A stretch of 64,000 bases of DNA from Rhizobium sp. CCGE531 (GTDB lineage Bacteria; Pseudomonadota; Alphaproteobacteria; Rhizobiales; Rhizobiaceae), in contig NZ_CP032684.1 in the NCBI RefSeq assembly GCF_003627795.1, positions 3,594,001-3,658,000 of the forward strand, in the 5' to 3' direction. The notes under the pieces were generated by a model that had not been told where the DNA came from, made no database searches, and was given only the letters and a program-made list of their open reading frames with translations. This document shows, one piece after another, positions 19,187-27,785 of the stretch (its first letter is position 1; every line of letters begins with the position of its first letter). The position numbers were made by a program, and so were the translations under genes.

Positions 19187-22048
19187 CTAACGCACCGCCG
19201 ATCCGCCGGCCGGCAATATCTTCATCCGCCAGGAGGTTGCCGGCTTCAGATAGGTCGTCGCGATGGCGCGGACGTCCTGTGCGGTCACGACCTGATAACC
19301 GCTGATGGCGCTGCGAATCCGTTCGAGGCGACGCGGGTCCGTCTGGGCGTTCTGCAGGCTTTGAAGCCAGTAGCTGTTGCTCTGCTGCGAACGCTTGACC
19401 TCCTCGATGATCGGAGCCTTCGCGCGCGTCAGCTCATCCGGCGAAACATCTCCGACGCGCAGATCGCCGGCGATCTTGTCGACCAGATCGAAGAAGTGAT
19501 CCAGCTTGGCCGGCGTCGTCTCGACATAGGCATAGGCAAAGCCGTAGCCTGGGATCGATCTCGACAGATCGACTTCGCTCTGGGGGCTGTAGGTTGCTCC
19601 CTCGGCGAGACGGAACTGGTCGACCAGGCGATTCTGCAGGATCGCCCCGGTCACATTTGCGGCGGCGGCTCTGGGCAGATCCGAGAGAAAATCGCCGATC
19701 GGCATGGCGACGGCTGCGCCGGCATTGTCGCTTCGCCCGTCGTGAAGCCGGATGACCGGCTCTACGGTCGGCGCGGGAAAATGCACATCGGCGCTGTTGA
19801 CCTGACCCTGCGCGTCGCTGCGCGGCGGCAGCGCGCCGAAGGTTTCGGCGGTCATGCGGATGGCGTCATCGACCTCGACGTCGCCGGCGATGATGACCTC
19901 GATCCGCCCCTTGGAAAGGAGCGGCTGCAGAAGCGCCTCGAAATCCTCCGGCCTGGCATCGAGCAGTTGCGACCGGCTCGGGAATACCCAGCGCGGATCT
20001 CCGGAGTGCAGGAGGCCGGGCAGATCGCGACCGACCACGCTGCCCGGCGCCGCCTGAAGCTGAGCAAGACTGTTCAGGTAGGCCTGCTGCACCCGCTTGA
20101 AGACGTCAGGACGGTAAGCCGTATCAGAGGCATAGGCCGTCAGAAGCTGCAATTGCGCCGCCAGATCGCGCGGCCGCGTCGCGCCCTCGAATTTGAAGGC
20201 GGCATCCTGGATGGCAAAATCGTTGCCGGCGACCTTTTCAGCAAAAGCCTTTTGTATGTCGTCATAGCCGATGGCCTTCAGGCCTGATAGCGGCAGTGCC
20301 GGCGCCGCCCATATCGGCAGCGGACGGTCTTGCGGCAGGTCCAGCCGGCCATGGCCGATATTGGCGCGTACCAGCACCTCGTCGAGGCGGTACTTCGTCG
20401 GCTTCACCGTCAGGCGGACGCCATTGGCGAAGCGAACCATGGTAATGCCGAGATCATCGACCGAGCGCCGTTCGACAATGGTCCCAGGCTGCCCGAAATT
20501 GGTATAGGGCCAGGCGATCGCGGCCGCTTGCTCCGGCGCGGTGACCACAACGGCGCGTGACGCGGCGTAGGCTTTCTCGACGGCGGCATCGCCACCCTCG
20601 GGCATTTGCGGGATTTGCAGCACGAGCTGCGGGCCGTTGCCGGCGAAGACGCGCTGAAGGGTTTGATTGACTTCATCCGCGCTCAGGCCCTTCATCGCGG
20701 TATCGAACAGCGAAAGATCGTCCGCGGGCGAGGTGAAAACCAGGCGCTCGCCGACGCTCCAGTTGAGCGATGAGGCAATGTCCGGGCTGGTCCGCGTAGC
20801 CGCCCCGCCCGCAGCCGCCTGCAGGGTGGAACGATATTCGGCGATTTCGCGGTCGATCTCGCTTTGATCGACGCCGAACCGCGCGATGCGGCGCTGCTCC
20901 TGATCGATGGCCGCAAGTGCTGCCTGCCACTTGGCGGAATCGCTATCGGCGGCAATCAACGCGACGCGGGCCGACTTGAAGAAGTCCTGCGCACCGGCCT
21001 GCGCATTGACGAAGGGCGGATTGGGCTGCTGTGCCAGAAGGGACAGGCGCCGATTGAGAACGGCGAGACCGATATCCTCGATCAGCTGCGCGCGACGCTT
21101 GGCGGCCATATCAGGCGAAGCATCATAGGGGCGTGTCCAGGCGAGCTGAACGCGGGTAGCGCCACCCGGCACGACGACCGTACCGACGCGTTCGCCATGC
21201 TTTTCCAGCGTGCCGAGATCGGGATCGATCGGCGCAGGGTTGGCGGCGGCCCAATTGCCGAACCGGTTGCGGATATCGGCTTCGATGGCGGCGGCATCGA
21301 CATCGCCGACCACGATCAGCGTGGCGCGATCCGGGCGATAATAGCTGCGGTAAAAGTCCCGCACGAGATCGACCGGAGCATTGTTGATGATGTCGGTCTT
21401 GCCGATCGGTGAGCGCTGCGGCACGAGCTGGCCCGGCAGCAGCTGATTGAGGAAGCCGGTCCCGCCGCGATATTGCGGCGTGTCGCGCAGCTTCTCTTCC
21501 GAAAGGATGACGCCGCGCTCGCGGTCGAAGGCCCCGGCATCGAGCTTCAGCTCGCTGGCCGTCTCCCGCATCAGCATCAACCCGGTCGAAACCGTCTCCG
21601 GATTGGCCTCCGGCAGATCCAGCGCATAGACGGTTTCGCCATAGCTTGTGGACGCATTGGTATCCGCGCCGAAGGCCAGGCCGAGACGCTGCAGAGTGCG
21701 CACCATCTCGCCTTCGGGAACATGGGTCGAGCCCTTGAAGGCCATATGCTCGAGGAAATGCGCCAGGCCCTGCTGGTCGTCACGCTCCTGCAGCGAACCG
21801 GCGCCGATACGGAAGCGGATCGCCACCTGGCCCGCCGGTGTCGCATTGTGCATGACGGCAAAGCGCATGCCGTTCGGCAAGATCCCGAAACGAATTCCTT
21901 GCTCCGCGGGCAGGTCGCTGGCCGCCTGCGGCCAACCCGCAACCGGCGCTTCGGCATGCACAGGCGCCGCAACGGTAACGAGGAAAGCGAACGCCGTCGC
22001 AACGAAAAGTTTCAGGGATGGGTAAGCGGCTGGGATTTGGCGTGACAT
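19187..22048 (-). CDS. M16-family zinc metallopeptidase, exported
   Basis: A 953-residue insulinase-like peptidase. A signal peptide (residues 1-32, ending APVHA-E) sends it to the periplasm. The active half has HFLEH at residues 97-101 (inverted zinc motif HxxEH) with the distal Glu in RERGVILSEEKLRDTP. The second half is the usual inactive M16 partner domain, which lacks the motif. The size and domain order match PqqL/YhjJ-like two-domain proteins. It lies 113 bases after lpdA on the same strand, with a hairpin in between, so it may be separately transcribed. Substrate unknown. Confidence 0.93.
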   Translation of the reverse strand: MSRQIPAAYPSLKLFVATAFAFLVTVAAPVHAEAPVAGWPQAASDLPAEQGIRFGILPNGMRFAVMHNATPAGQVAIRFRIGAGSLQERDDQQGLAHFLEHMAFKGSTHVPEGEMVRTLQRLGLAFGADTNASTSYGETVYALDLPEANPETVSTGLMLMRETASELKLDAGAFDRERGVILSEEKLRDTPQYRGGTGFLNQLLPGQLVPQRSPIGKTDIINNAPVDLVRDFYRSYYRPDRATLIVVGDVDAAAIEADIRNRFGNWAAANPAPIDPDLGTLEKHGERVGTVVVPGGATRVQLAWTRPYDASPDMAAKRRAQLIEDIGLAVLNRRLSLLAQQPNPPFVNAQAGAQDFFKSARVALIAADSDSAKWQAALAAIDQEQRRIARFGVDQSEIDREIAEYRSTLQAAAGGAATRTSPDIASSLNWSVGERLVFTSPADDLSLFDTAMKGLSADEVNQTLQRVFAGNGPQLVLQIPQMPEGGDAAVEKAYAASRAVVVTAPEQAAAIAWPYTNFGQPGTIVERRSVDDLGITMVRFANGVRLTVKPTKYRLDEVLVRANIGHGRLDLPQDRPLPIWAAPALPLSGLKAIGYDDIQKAFAEKVAGNDFAIQDAAFKFEGATRPRDLAAQLQLLTAYASDTAYRPDVFKRVQQAYLNSLAQLQAAPGSVVGRDLPGLLHSGDPRWVFPSRSQLLDARPEDFEALLQPLLSKGRIEVIIAGDVEVDDAIRMTAETFGALPPRSDAQGQVNSADVHFPAPTVEPVIRLHDGRSDNAGAAVAMPIGDFLSDLPRAAAANVTGAILQNRLVDQFRLAEGATYSPQSEVDLSRSIPGYGFAYAYVETTPAKLDHFFDLVDKIAGDLRVGDVSPDELTRAKAPIIEEVKRSQQSNSYWLQSLQNAQTDPRRLERIRSAISGYQVVTAQDVRAIATTYLKPATSWRMKILPAGGSAVR

Positions 22049-22077
22049 GCTTGCTTTGTTGGTGAGAACGATCGGAC

Positions 22078-22110
22078 GATGCGATGCACGGGAGCCCCGT
22101 ACATCGCATC
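22078..22110 (-). terminator. Hairpin downstream of lpdA
   Basis: GATGCGATG (22078-22086) pairs exactly with CATCGCATC (22102-22110), with a further ACGGG/CCCGT inner stem and an AGC loop. No T run follows on the minus strand, so it may end or stabilise the lpdA transcript rather than act as a classical terminator. Confidence 0.45.
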
Positions 22111-22161
22111 ATCAGGCAAGCATTGCAATCCCGGCGCTTGTCTCGCCGGGGCCGTCCGATC

Positions 22162-23568
22162 TTACATATGGATCGGCTTGAAGAAGGTCGCGAGAGCGGC
22201 TTCCTTGACGGCTTCCGACATCGTGGGATGCGCGTGGCAGGTGCGGCCGAGATCTTCCGAGGAGCCGCCGAATTCCATCAGCACGGCAATCTCGTGTATC
22301 ATCTCGCCGGCGCCGAAGCCGACGATATGGCCGCCGAGAACGCGATCCGTTTCCTTGTCGGCCAGAATCTTGACGAAACCGTCCGTCGCCAGCATGGCGC
22401 GGGCGCGGCCATTGGCGGTGAAGGGGAACTTGCCGACCTTGTAGGCGATGCCCGCGGCCTTCAGCTCTTCCTCGGTCTTGCCGACAGAGGCGACTTCCGG
22501 CTGCGTGTAGACGACGCTCGGGATGACGTCGTAATTCACATGGCCGGCCTGGCCGGCGAGGATTTCGGCCAGCGCCACACCCTCGTCTTCCGCCTTGTGC
22601 GCGAGCATCGGCCCCTTCACGACGTCGCCGATGGCAAAGATGCCGGCGACATTGGTCTTGAAGTGGCCGTCGATCTCGACGCGGCCTCTGGCGTCGAGCA
22701 CAACGCCGGCTTCTTCGAGGCCGAGGCCTGCCGTGTAGGGCTTGCGGCCGGTGGCGACGAGAACGACATCGGCATCGAGCACGACCTTGTCGCCGCCCTT
22801 GACCGGCTCGAAGGTGACCTTCGCGCCATTGCCTGATTTTTCGACACCGACGACCTTGGCGCCGAGATTGAATTCGATGCCCTGTTTGGCGAGCATGCGC
22901 TGGAACTGCTTGGAGACTTCGCCGTCCATGCCGCCGAGGATGGTGTCGAGATATTCGACGACGGTGACCTTGGCGCCGAGGCGCGACCAGACCGAGCCGA
23001 GCTCGAGACCGATGACGCCGCCGCCAACCACGATCATCTTGCCCGGTACCTTGTCGAGCGCGATGCCGCCCGTCGACGAGATAATGATCTTCTCATCGAT
23101 TTCGAGGGACACGCCCGGAATGCCGGCAACGTCGGAGCCGGTGGCGATGACGATATTCTTGCCTTCGATCTCGGTCACCTTGCCGTCGTCGGCGGTGACG
23201 GCAACCTTGCCGGCCGAAACGATCTTGCCGGTGCCCTGGAAGGCATCGATCTTGTTCTTCTTGAAGAGGAAGGCGACGCCGTCGACATTCGACTTAACCG
23301 TCGCGTCCTTGTGCGCCAGCATCTTTTCAAGATTGAGCTTCGGCGCAGCAACCTCGACGCCGAGCGCATCCATGCCATGGCCGGCATGATGGAACACTTC
23401 GGAAGCGTGCAGCAACGCCTTGGAGGGGATGCAGCCGATGTTGAGGCAGGTGCCGCCATAGGTCGCGCGCTTTTCGACGACCGCGACCTTCAGGCCGAGC
23501 TGCGCTGCCTTGACTGCGCAGACATAGCCGCCGGGGCCGGTTCCGATAATGATCACATCGTAGGACAT
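22162..23568 (-). CDS. lpdA: Dihydrolipoyl dehydrogenase (E3)
   Basis: Flavoprotein that reoxidises the dihydrolipoyl group of E2 and passes electrons to NAD. 468 residues. FAD-binding GTGPGGYVCA at 9-18; redox disulfide Cys41/Cys46 in GGTCLNIGCIPSK; NAD-binding GGGVIGLELG; C-terminal interface AHPTMSEAVKEAAL with the active-site His. Its place after sucA and sucB marks it as the E3 of the 2-oxoglutarate dehydrogenase complex, although four unrelated genes stand between sucB and lpdA. GGAAATTAAGAC precedes the ATG. Confidence 0.97.
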   Translation of the reverse strand: MSYDVIIIGTGPGGYVCAVKAAQLGLKVAVVEKRATYGGTCLNIGCIPSKALLHASEVFHHAGHGMDALGVEVAAPKLNLEKMLAHKDATVKSNVDGVAFLFKKNKIDAFQGTGKIVSAGKVAVTADDGKVTEIEGKNIVIATGSDVAGIPGVSLEIDEKIIISSTGGIALDKVPGKMIVVGGGVIGLELGSVWSRLGAKVTVVEYLDTILGGMDGEVSKQFQRMLAKQGIEFNLGAKVVGVEKSGNGAKVTFEPVKGGDKVVLDADVVLVATGRKPYTAGLGLEEAGVVLDARGRVEIDGHFKTNVAGIFAIGDVVKGPMLAHKAEDEGVALAEILAGQAGHVNYDVIPSVVYTQPEVASVGKTEEELKAAGIAYKVGKFPFTANGRARAMLATDGFVKILADKETDRVLGGHIVGFGAGEMIHEIAVLMEFGGSSEDLGRTCHAHPTMSEAVKEAALATFFKPIHM

Positions 23569-23596
23569 GTCTTAATTTCCTTGTTTTCTATCTCTG

Positions 23597-24235
23597 TTAG
23601 TCGGCCGCCCGCGCCAAGGCGAGGCGGATGCCGAAGCCGACGAGCGCCGCTCCGGTGATGCGGTTGAACCATTTGCCTGACGCGATGAAGCGATCGCGGA
23701 CCGGCTTGACGGTGAAGAAGGTGGAAACGCCGGCAAACCAGGCGACAAGCGCCACCGCCATGCCGATGCCGTAGCTGAACTGGATGAGCGCCGGCGTGTC
23801 GTGATGAACGAGCGTCGAAAACAGCGACAGGAAGAACAGCACCGGCTTCGGGTTGAGAGCATTGGTGATGAAGCCCGTCACCAGGCAACGCCAGACGGAA
23901 ATCGGCTTGCGGTCCGCCTCGGTGATCTCGACATCCTTCACCTTGAAGCCCGGCTCACGGAAGGACTTGATGCCCAGATAGACGAGATAGAGGACGCCGG
24001 CCCACTTCACCACGCTGAACAGGGCAAGCGACTGCGACACGATCAGGCCGAGGCCGAGAATGGTGTAGCTGATGTGGAAGAGCAGCGAGAAGCCCATGCC
24101 GAGCCCTGTCATCATGGCGGCACGCCGGCCATGCACGATGCTCTGGCGCAGGATGACGGCGAAATCGGCGCCGGGAACGACGATGAAGATCGAGAACACC
24201 GCCATCAGGCCGAGGAATTCGAGAATATATTGCAT
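23597..24235 (-). CDS. LysE/RhtB-family exporter
   Basis: A 212-residue inner-membrane protein with about six helices. The first helices contain FSIFIVVPGADFAVILRQSI (segment PGADFAVILRQSIVHGRRA is the LysE signature area) and GMGFSLLFHISYTILGL. Members export amino acids or related small molecules. It lies between the SDR gene (19-base gap) and lpdA (28-base gap), so it is part of the extended suc transcript. The substrate cannot be told. Confidence 0.9.
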   Translation of the reverse strand: MQYILEFLGLMAVFSIFIVVPGADFAVILRQSIVHGRRAAMMTGLGMGFSLLFHISYTILGLGLIVSQSLALFSVVKWAGVLYLVYLGIKSFREPGFKVKDVEITEADRKPISVWRCLVTGFITNALNPKPVLFFLSLFSTLVHHDTPALIQFSYGIGMAVALVAWFAGVSTFFTVKPVRDRFIASGKWFNRITGAALVGFGIRLALARAAD

Positions 24236-24254
24236 CTTGTCGCACCCTTTCCGA

Positions 24255-25010
24255 TTAGCGCCCGCCGCTCACATCGAGCACTGCGCCGGTTATATAGGAC
24301 GCGTGCGGACTCAAAAGGTAGAGGATGGCGTCGGCGACCTCATCGGCCGTTCCCGCGCGCTTCATCGGCAATTGCGGCGCGATATCGCGTGCCCGATCCG
24401 GCAGGCCGGCGGCTGCATGGATATCGGTATCGATGATGCCGGGCCGCACCGCATTGACGCGGATGCCTTCCGCCGCCACCTCACGCGCAAGCCCCACAGT
24501 GAATGTATCGATCGCTCCCTTCGAGGCGGCGTAGTCGACATATTGTCCGCCGCCGCCGAGCGTGGCGGCCATGGAGGAGACATTGACGATCACCCCGCCC
24601 TTGCCGCCATGCCGGGTCGACATGCGGCGCACGGCTTCCGCCGCCGCCAGCATCGAGCCGGTGACGTTGATGCGGAACATGCGGTCGAGCCGCTCCGGCG
24701 TCATCTCGTCCAGGCGCTGGATGGCGTCGACAATGCCGGCATTGTTCACAAGCCCGTCGATGCGGCCGAAATGTGCGTCGACTTTGGCGAAGATCGATTT
24801 GATATCCTCGGGCTTGCCGACATCACCGGCGATCGCAATCGCCTCGCCGCCGGCATCGCGGATCGTTGCCACCACGGCCTCGGCGGCATCCTTGTTGGAC
24901 GCATAGTTGACCGCCACGGCCCAGCCATGCTGGGCGGCGGCCAGGCAGACCGCGGCACCGATGCCGCGACTGCCGCCGGTCACGAGGAGAACGGGCGCAT
25001 TCTCGGTCAT
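24255..25010 (-). CDS. SDR-family NAD(P)-dependent oxidoreductase
   Basis: Classical short-chain dehydrogenase, 251 residues. Cofactor motif GGSRGIG near residue 13, NNAG near 91, catalytic Ser in VNVSSMA, YAASK (Tyr and Lys), and NAVRPGIIDTDIH after it. The start at 25010 overlaps the stop of the preceding gene in an ATGA arrangement, showing translational coupling. It is the third gene of an overlapping trio with a DUF4241 gene and a secreted-protein gene. The substrate is unknown; the glucose-dehydrogenase-like subgroup is likely. Confidence 0.93.
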   Translation of the reverse strand: MTENAPVLLVTGGSRGIGAAVCLAAAQHGWAVAVNYASNKDAAEAVVATIRDAGGEAIAIAGDVGKPEDIKSIFAKVDAHFGRIDGLVNNAGIVDAIQRLDEMTPERLDRMFRINVTGSMLAAAEAVRRMSTRHGGKGGVIVNVSSMAATLGGGGQYVDYAASKGAIDTFTVGLAREVAAEGIRVNAVRPGIIDTDIHAAAGLPDRARDIAPQLPMKRAGTADEVADAILYLLSPHASYITGAVLDVSGGR

Positions 25011-25534
25011 TGATTGCATCCTTTCAGGCTGAGGACGTCCCAGGGTGCGACGGTCGCTTTCCCTTTGCCCCACAGCGACGATTTCTGGATCGAGGGGCCA
25101 AGCGCCGGCAGGAACAGCCGGTCCGCAGCACTCTCGCCTTCCGCCGGCAATGCGCGGATATGGCCCTTCAGGTCGGAGGCATAGACCATGCCCTGCCAGA
25201 CGGTGCAGGCCCGCAGATCCGCGCCGGTGACATCGCCCTCGGGGCATTCGAACATGATCCGGCCATCGGCGCGCAGCTGATCGTCTGTGCGCATGACGAT
25301 GCCTTCGGCCACGATGGCGGTATTGCGCACGGCGAGCTTGAACCTGTTGCTGACCGACGATTCCGACCCCATCGGCTCGAACCGCAGCTCGTAGGCATTG
25401 TCCATATCGACGTAGACGGCCTTTTCCTGCACGCATTCTTCCGCATGGACAGAGACGGGAGCAGCCGCGCAGGCCAGTGTTACCAACGGCATCGAAGCCA
25501 GTCGTGCCATCATGTTCTGAGCCGGCATGGTCAT
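25007..25534 (-). CDS. Secreted protein of unknown function
   Basis: 175 residues with a signal peptide (about residues 1-31, ending VSVHA-E). The mature part has four visible cysteines (ECVQEK, FECPEG, ACTVWQG and the C-terminal KGCNQ), which could form two disulfides in the periplasm. Sequence pieces such as MDNAYELRFEPM and WQGMVYASDLKGHI are not familiar. Both ends overlap neighbours by 4 bases (ATGA): the DUF4241 gene upstream and the SDR gene downstream. I do not recognise a family. Confidence 0.75.
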   Translation of the reverse strand: MTMPAQNMMARLASMPLVTLACAAAPVSVHAEECVQEKAVYVDMDNAYELRFEPMGSESSVSNRFKLAVRNTAIVAEGIVMRTDDQLRADGRIMFECPEGDVTGADLRACTVWQGMVYASDLKGHIRALPAEGESAADRLFLPALGPSIQKSSLWGKGKATVAPWDVLSLKGCNQ

Positions 25535-26280
25535 TCCCCTCCCGGCTCATGCCGGCCATCGGCATTTTCGGTCACGCCGAAATCGGTGAGAAGCACAAGC
25601 GGCCGGCCGCTGGCATTGAGCCCCCAGAAGACCGGATAGAAGCCGTCGCCCCAGCCGCTCCAGAAGATCGCGACATTGCCGCGCTTGCCCGATACCGGCC
25701 GATGCATGACATAGTTGTCGCTGTTGGCGCTCAGTTCGGACGCCAGAACATCGTCATAGTAATTGACGTCGGACGAGGCCTTCTCCAGCTGAACCTGCTT
25801 TTCGCGCATTTGAATCAGCGCATAGGTATCGGCATCCATGTAGCAGCCGAGACCGGCATCGACCGGATAGCCGAAGAATTCGTCATTCTTCAGCGAATTG
25901 ATATCCTGGCCGGGGATCACGGCCAGCTCCCAACGCACCGGCTTGCCCTCGGCAAAGCGCATGCTCGCCGCGGCGATCCGGCCGAAGGCTTGATAGAGCG
26001 TGACGGGATAATCACCGGGGGAAACGGCGCGAGTAAGCGCTGGACGGTCAGGCCCGACGAGCGGATCGCTGGCGACGATACGCCCCGAGGTCAGTTCCAC
26101 CTTGCCGATGCGCAGGACATTGATCGAGCGGGCGGCAAGATCGGCGTCGCTGAGCGACGCCAGATCGAGATTGCTGCTGAGCTTGGAAATGTCGAGCTCG
26201 ACCGAGCCAGCGGACGATGGCATCCATGCGGAAACGGCGCACATCAATCCGCGCAGCGTCCGCATGGGCCATGTCGACAT
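25531..26280 (-). CDS. DUF4241-family protein
   Basis: 249 residues. The family pattern is seen in LTSGRIVASDPLV, SPGDYPVTLYQAF, an acidic DAGLGCYMDADTY, and GFYPVFWGLNASGRPLVLLTDFG (as GFYPVFWGLN and LVLLTDFG). A short N-terminal hydrophobic stretch (residues about 8-24) may be a weak signal peptide. DUF4241 proteins have no agreed function. It starts 15 bases after the sucB stop, and its own stop overlaps the next start by 4 bases, so it opens a tightly coupled trio inside the suc operon. Confidence 0.82.
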   Translation of the reverse strand: MSTWPMRTLRGLMCAVSAWMPSSAGSVELDISKLSSNLDLASLSDADLAARSINVLRIGKVELTSGRIVASDPLVGPDRPALTRAVSPGDYPVTLYQAFGRIAAASMRFAEGKPVRWELAVIPGQDINSLKNDEFFGYPVDAGLGCYMDADTYALIQMREKQVQLEKASSDVNYYDDVLASELSANSDNYVMHRPVSGKRGNVAIFWSGWGDGFYPVFWGLNASGRPLVLLTDFGVTENADGRHEPGGE

Positions 26281-26295
26281 GATCCAACGCTCCCC

Positions 26296-27540
26296 TTAGA
26301 GATCGAGAACGAGACGTTCCGGATCTTCCAGGCTTTCCTTGACGCGCACGAGGAAGGTAACCGCTTCCTTGCCGTCCACCATGCGGTGGTCGTAGGAGAG
26401 CGCCAGATACATCATCGGGCGGATGACGACCTGACCGCCGATGGCGACCGGACGCTCCTGGATCTTGTGCATGCCGAGAATGCCCGACTGCGGCGCGTTC
26501 AGGATCGGCGAGGACATCAGCGAACCGTAGACGCCACCATTGGTGATGGTGAAAGTACCGCCCTGCATGTCCGCCATCGACAGCGTGCCGTCGCGAGCAG
26601 CCTTCGCCAGACGGCCAAGCTCCTTCTCGACTTCGGCAATCGACATCTGGTCGGCATCGCGGATAACCGGAACGACGAGGCCCTTGTCGGTGCCGACGGC
26701 CATACCGATGTGGCAGTAGTTCTTGTAGACGATGTCGGTGCCGTCGATCTCTGCGTTGACAGCCGGCAATTCCTTCAGCGCGTGGGTAACGGCCTTGGTG
26801 AAGAAGCCCATGAAGCCGAGCTTCACGCCATGCTTCTTCTCGAAGACGTCCTTGTACTTGTTGCGCAGGTCCATCACGGCCTTCATGTCCACCTCGTTGT
26901 AGGTGGTGAGCATGGCGGCGGTGTTCTGTGCATCCTTGAGGCGCCGAGCAATCGTCTGGCGCAGGCGCGTCATCTTCACGCGCTCTTCGCGGCTGACGTC
27001 CTCGACGGCAGTCGGGGCGCGCGCGGCAACGGGTGCGGCCGATGCGGCGGCAGGCGCCGAAGCAGCCTTGACGACAGCGGCGATGGCATCGCCCTTCAGC
27101 ACCTGGCCGCGCTTGCCGCTGCCTTCGACCTGATCGGCGGAGAGATTGTTTTCGGCAAGCAGCTTGGCTGCGGCCGGCGCCGGCGGCATGGAAGAAGCCG
27201 GAGCGGAAACGGCGGGCGCTGCAACCGGTGCGGCAGCGGCCGGTGCCGGAGCAGCCGGAGCCGCGGGTGCGGCAGCCTGTGCCGGAGCGGCGGCGGCGCC
27301 ATTGCCGGCGGAGATCTGGCCGAGCAGCGCGCCGAGGCCTACGGTTTCGCCGGCCTGGGCAACGATTTCGGAAAGCGTGCCGGCGGAAGGCGCCGGGACT
27401 TCGATCGTCACCTTGTCGGTTTCAAGTTCGAGAAGCGGCTCATCAGCCTTGATGGCATCGCCGACCTTCTTGAACCAGGTACCGACGGTCGCTTCGCTGA
27501 CGGATTCGCCGAGGGTAGGAACGCGGATTTCAGTGGCCAT
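26296..27540 (-). CDS. sucB: 2-oxoglutarate dehydrogenase E2 (dihydrolipoyl succinyltransferase)
   Basis: Core subunit, 414 residues, that moves the succinyl group from E1 to CoA. The N-terminal lipoyl domain has the swinging-arm Lys in [14 protein letters not shown] (about residue 43). A long Ala/Pro linker follows (about 85-115), then the E1/E3-binding domain ([20 protein letters not shown], given here as its two halves [10 protein letters not shown] and [10 protein letters not shown]), a second linker, and the catalytic domain with [11 protein letters not shown] at the end (His and Asp). AGGA precedes the ATG. It follows sucA after 245 bases containing a large hairpin. Confidence 0.97.
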   Translation of the reverse strand: MATEIRVPTLGESVSEATVGTWFKKVGDAIKADEPLLELETDKVTIEVPAPSAGTLSEIVAQAGETVGLGALLGQISAGNGAAAAPAQAAAPAAPAAPAPAAAAPVAAPAVSAPASSMPPAPAAAKLLAENNLSADQVEGSGKRGQVLKGDAIAAVVKAASAPAAASAAPVAARAPTAVEDVSREERVKMTRLRQTIARRLKDAQNTAAMLTTYNEVDMKAVMDLRNKYKDVFEKKHGVKLGFMGFFTKAVTHALKELPAVNAEIDGTDIVYKNYCHIGMAVGTDKGLVVPVIRDADQMSIAEVEKELGRLAKAARDGTLSMADMQGGTFTITNGGVYGSLMSSPILNAPQSGILGMHKIQERPVAIGGQVVIRPMMYLALSYDHRMVDGKEAVTFLVRVKESLEDPERLVLDL

Positions 27541-27738
27541 TGTTCAAATCCTGATTTTCGTCATTATGAGTTAGATGGAATTCCGGCGGCAGAGGGCCGG
27601 GGGACGGGTGATACGCCGCGACGCTGGCGCCCGGACAACGACAGCGGTCGACCGGGCTTTTGCTTGATCGCGGCGATAGGCTGCATGTTGCTGCATGACG
27701 GCCATCTTCTCCCCCGTCGCATCATGCGGAAGGCTGGA

Positions 27739-27779
27739 GCGCGACGACGCGATTTTCAAACGAAAACGCGTCATCGCGC
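27739..27779 (-). other. Large hairpin between sucA and sucB
   Basis: Arms 27739-27751 and 27767-27779 pair over 13 bases (one G-U), continued by TTTTC/GAAAA next to a bulged base, around a 4-base loop. It starts 6 bases after the sucA stop codon. No T run follows, so it is more likely an mRNA stability or processing element, or a partial attenuator, than a terminator. The rest of the 245-base gap, 27541-27738, shows no gene. Confidence 0.7.
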
Positions 27780-27785
27780 AACCCC

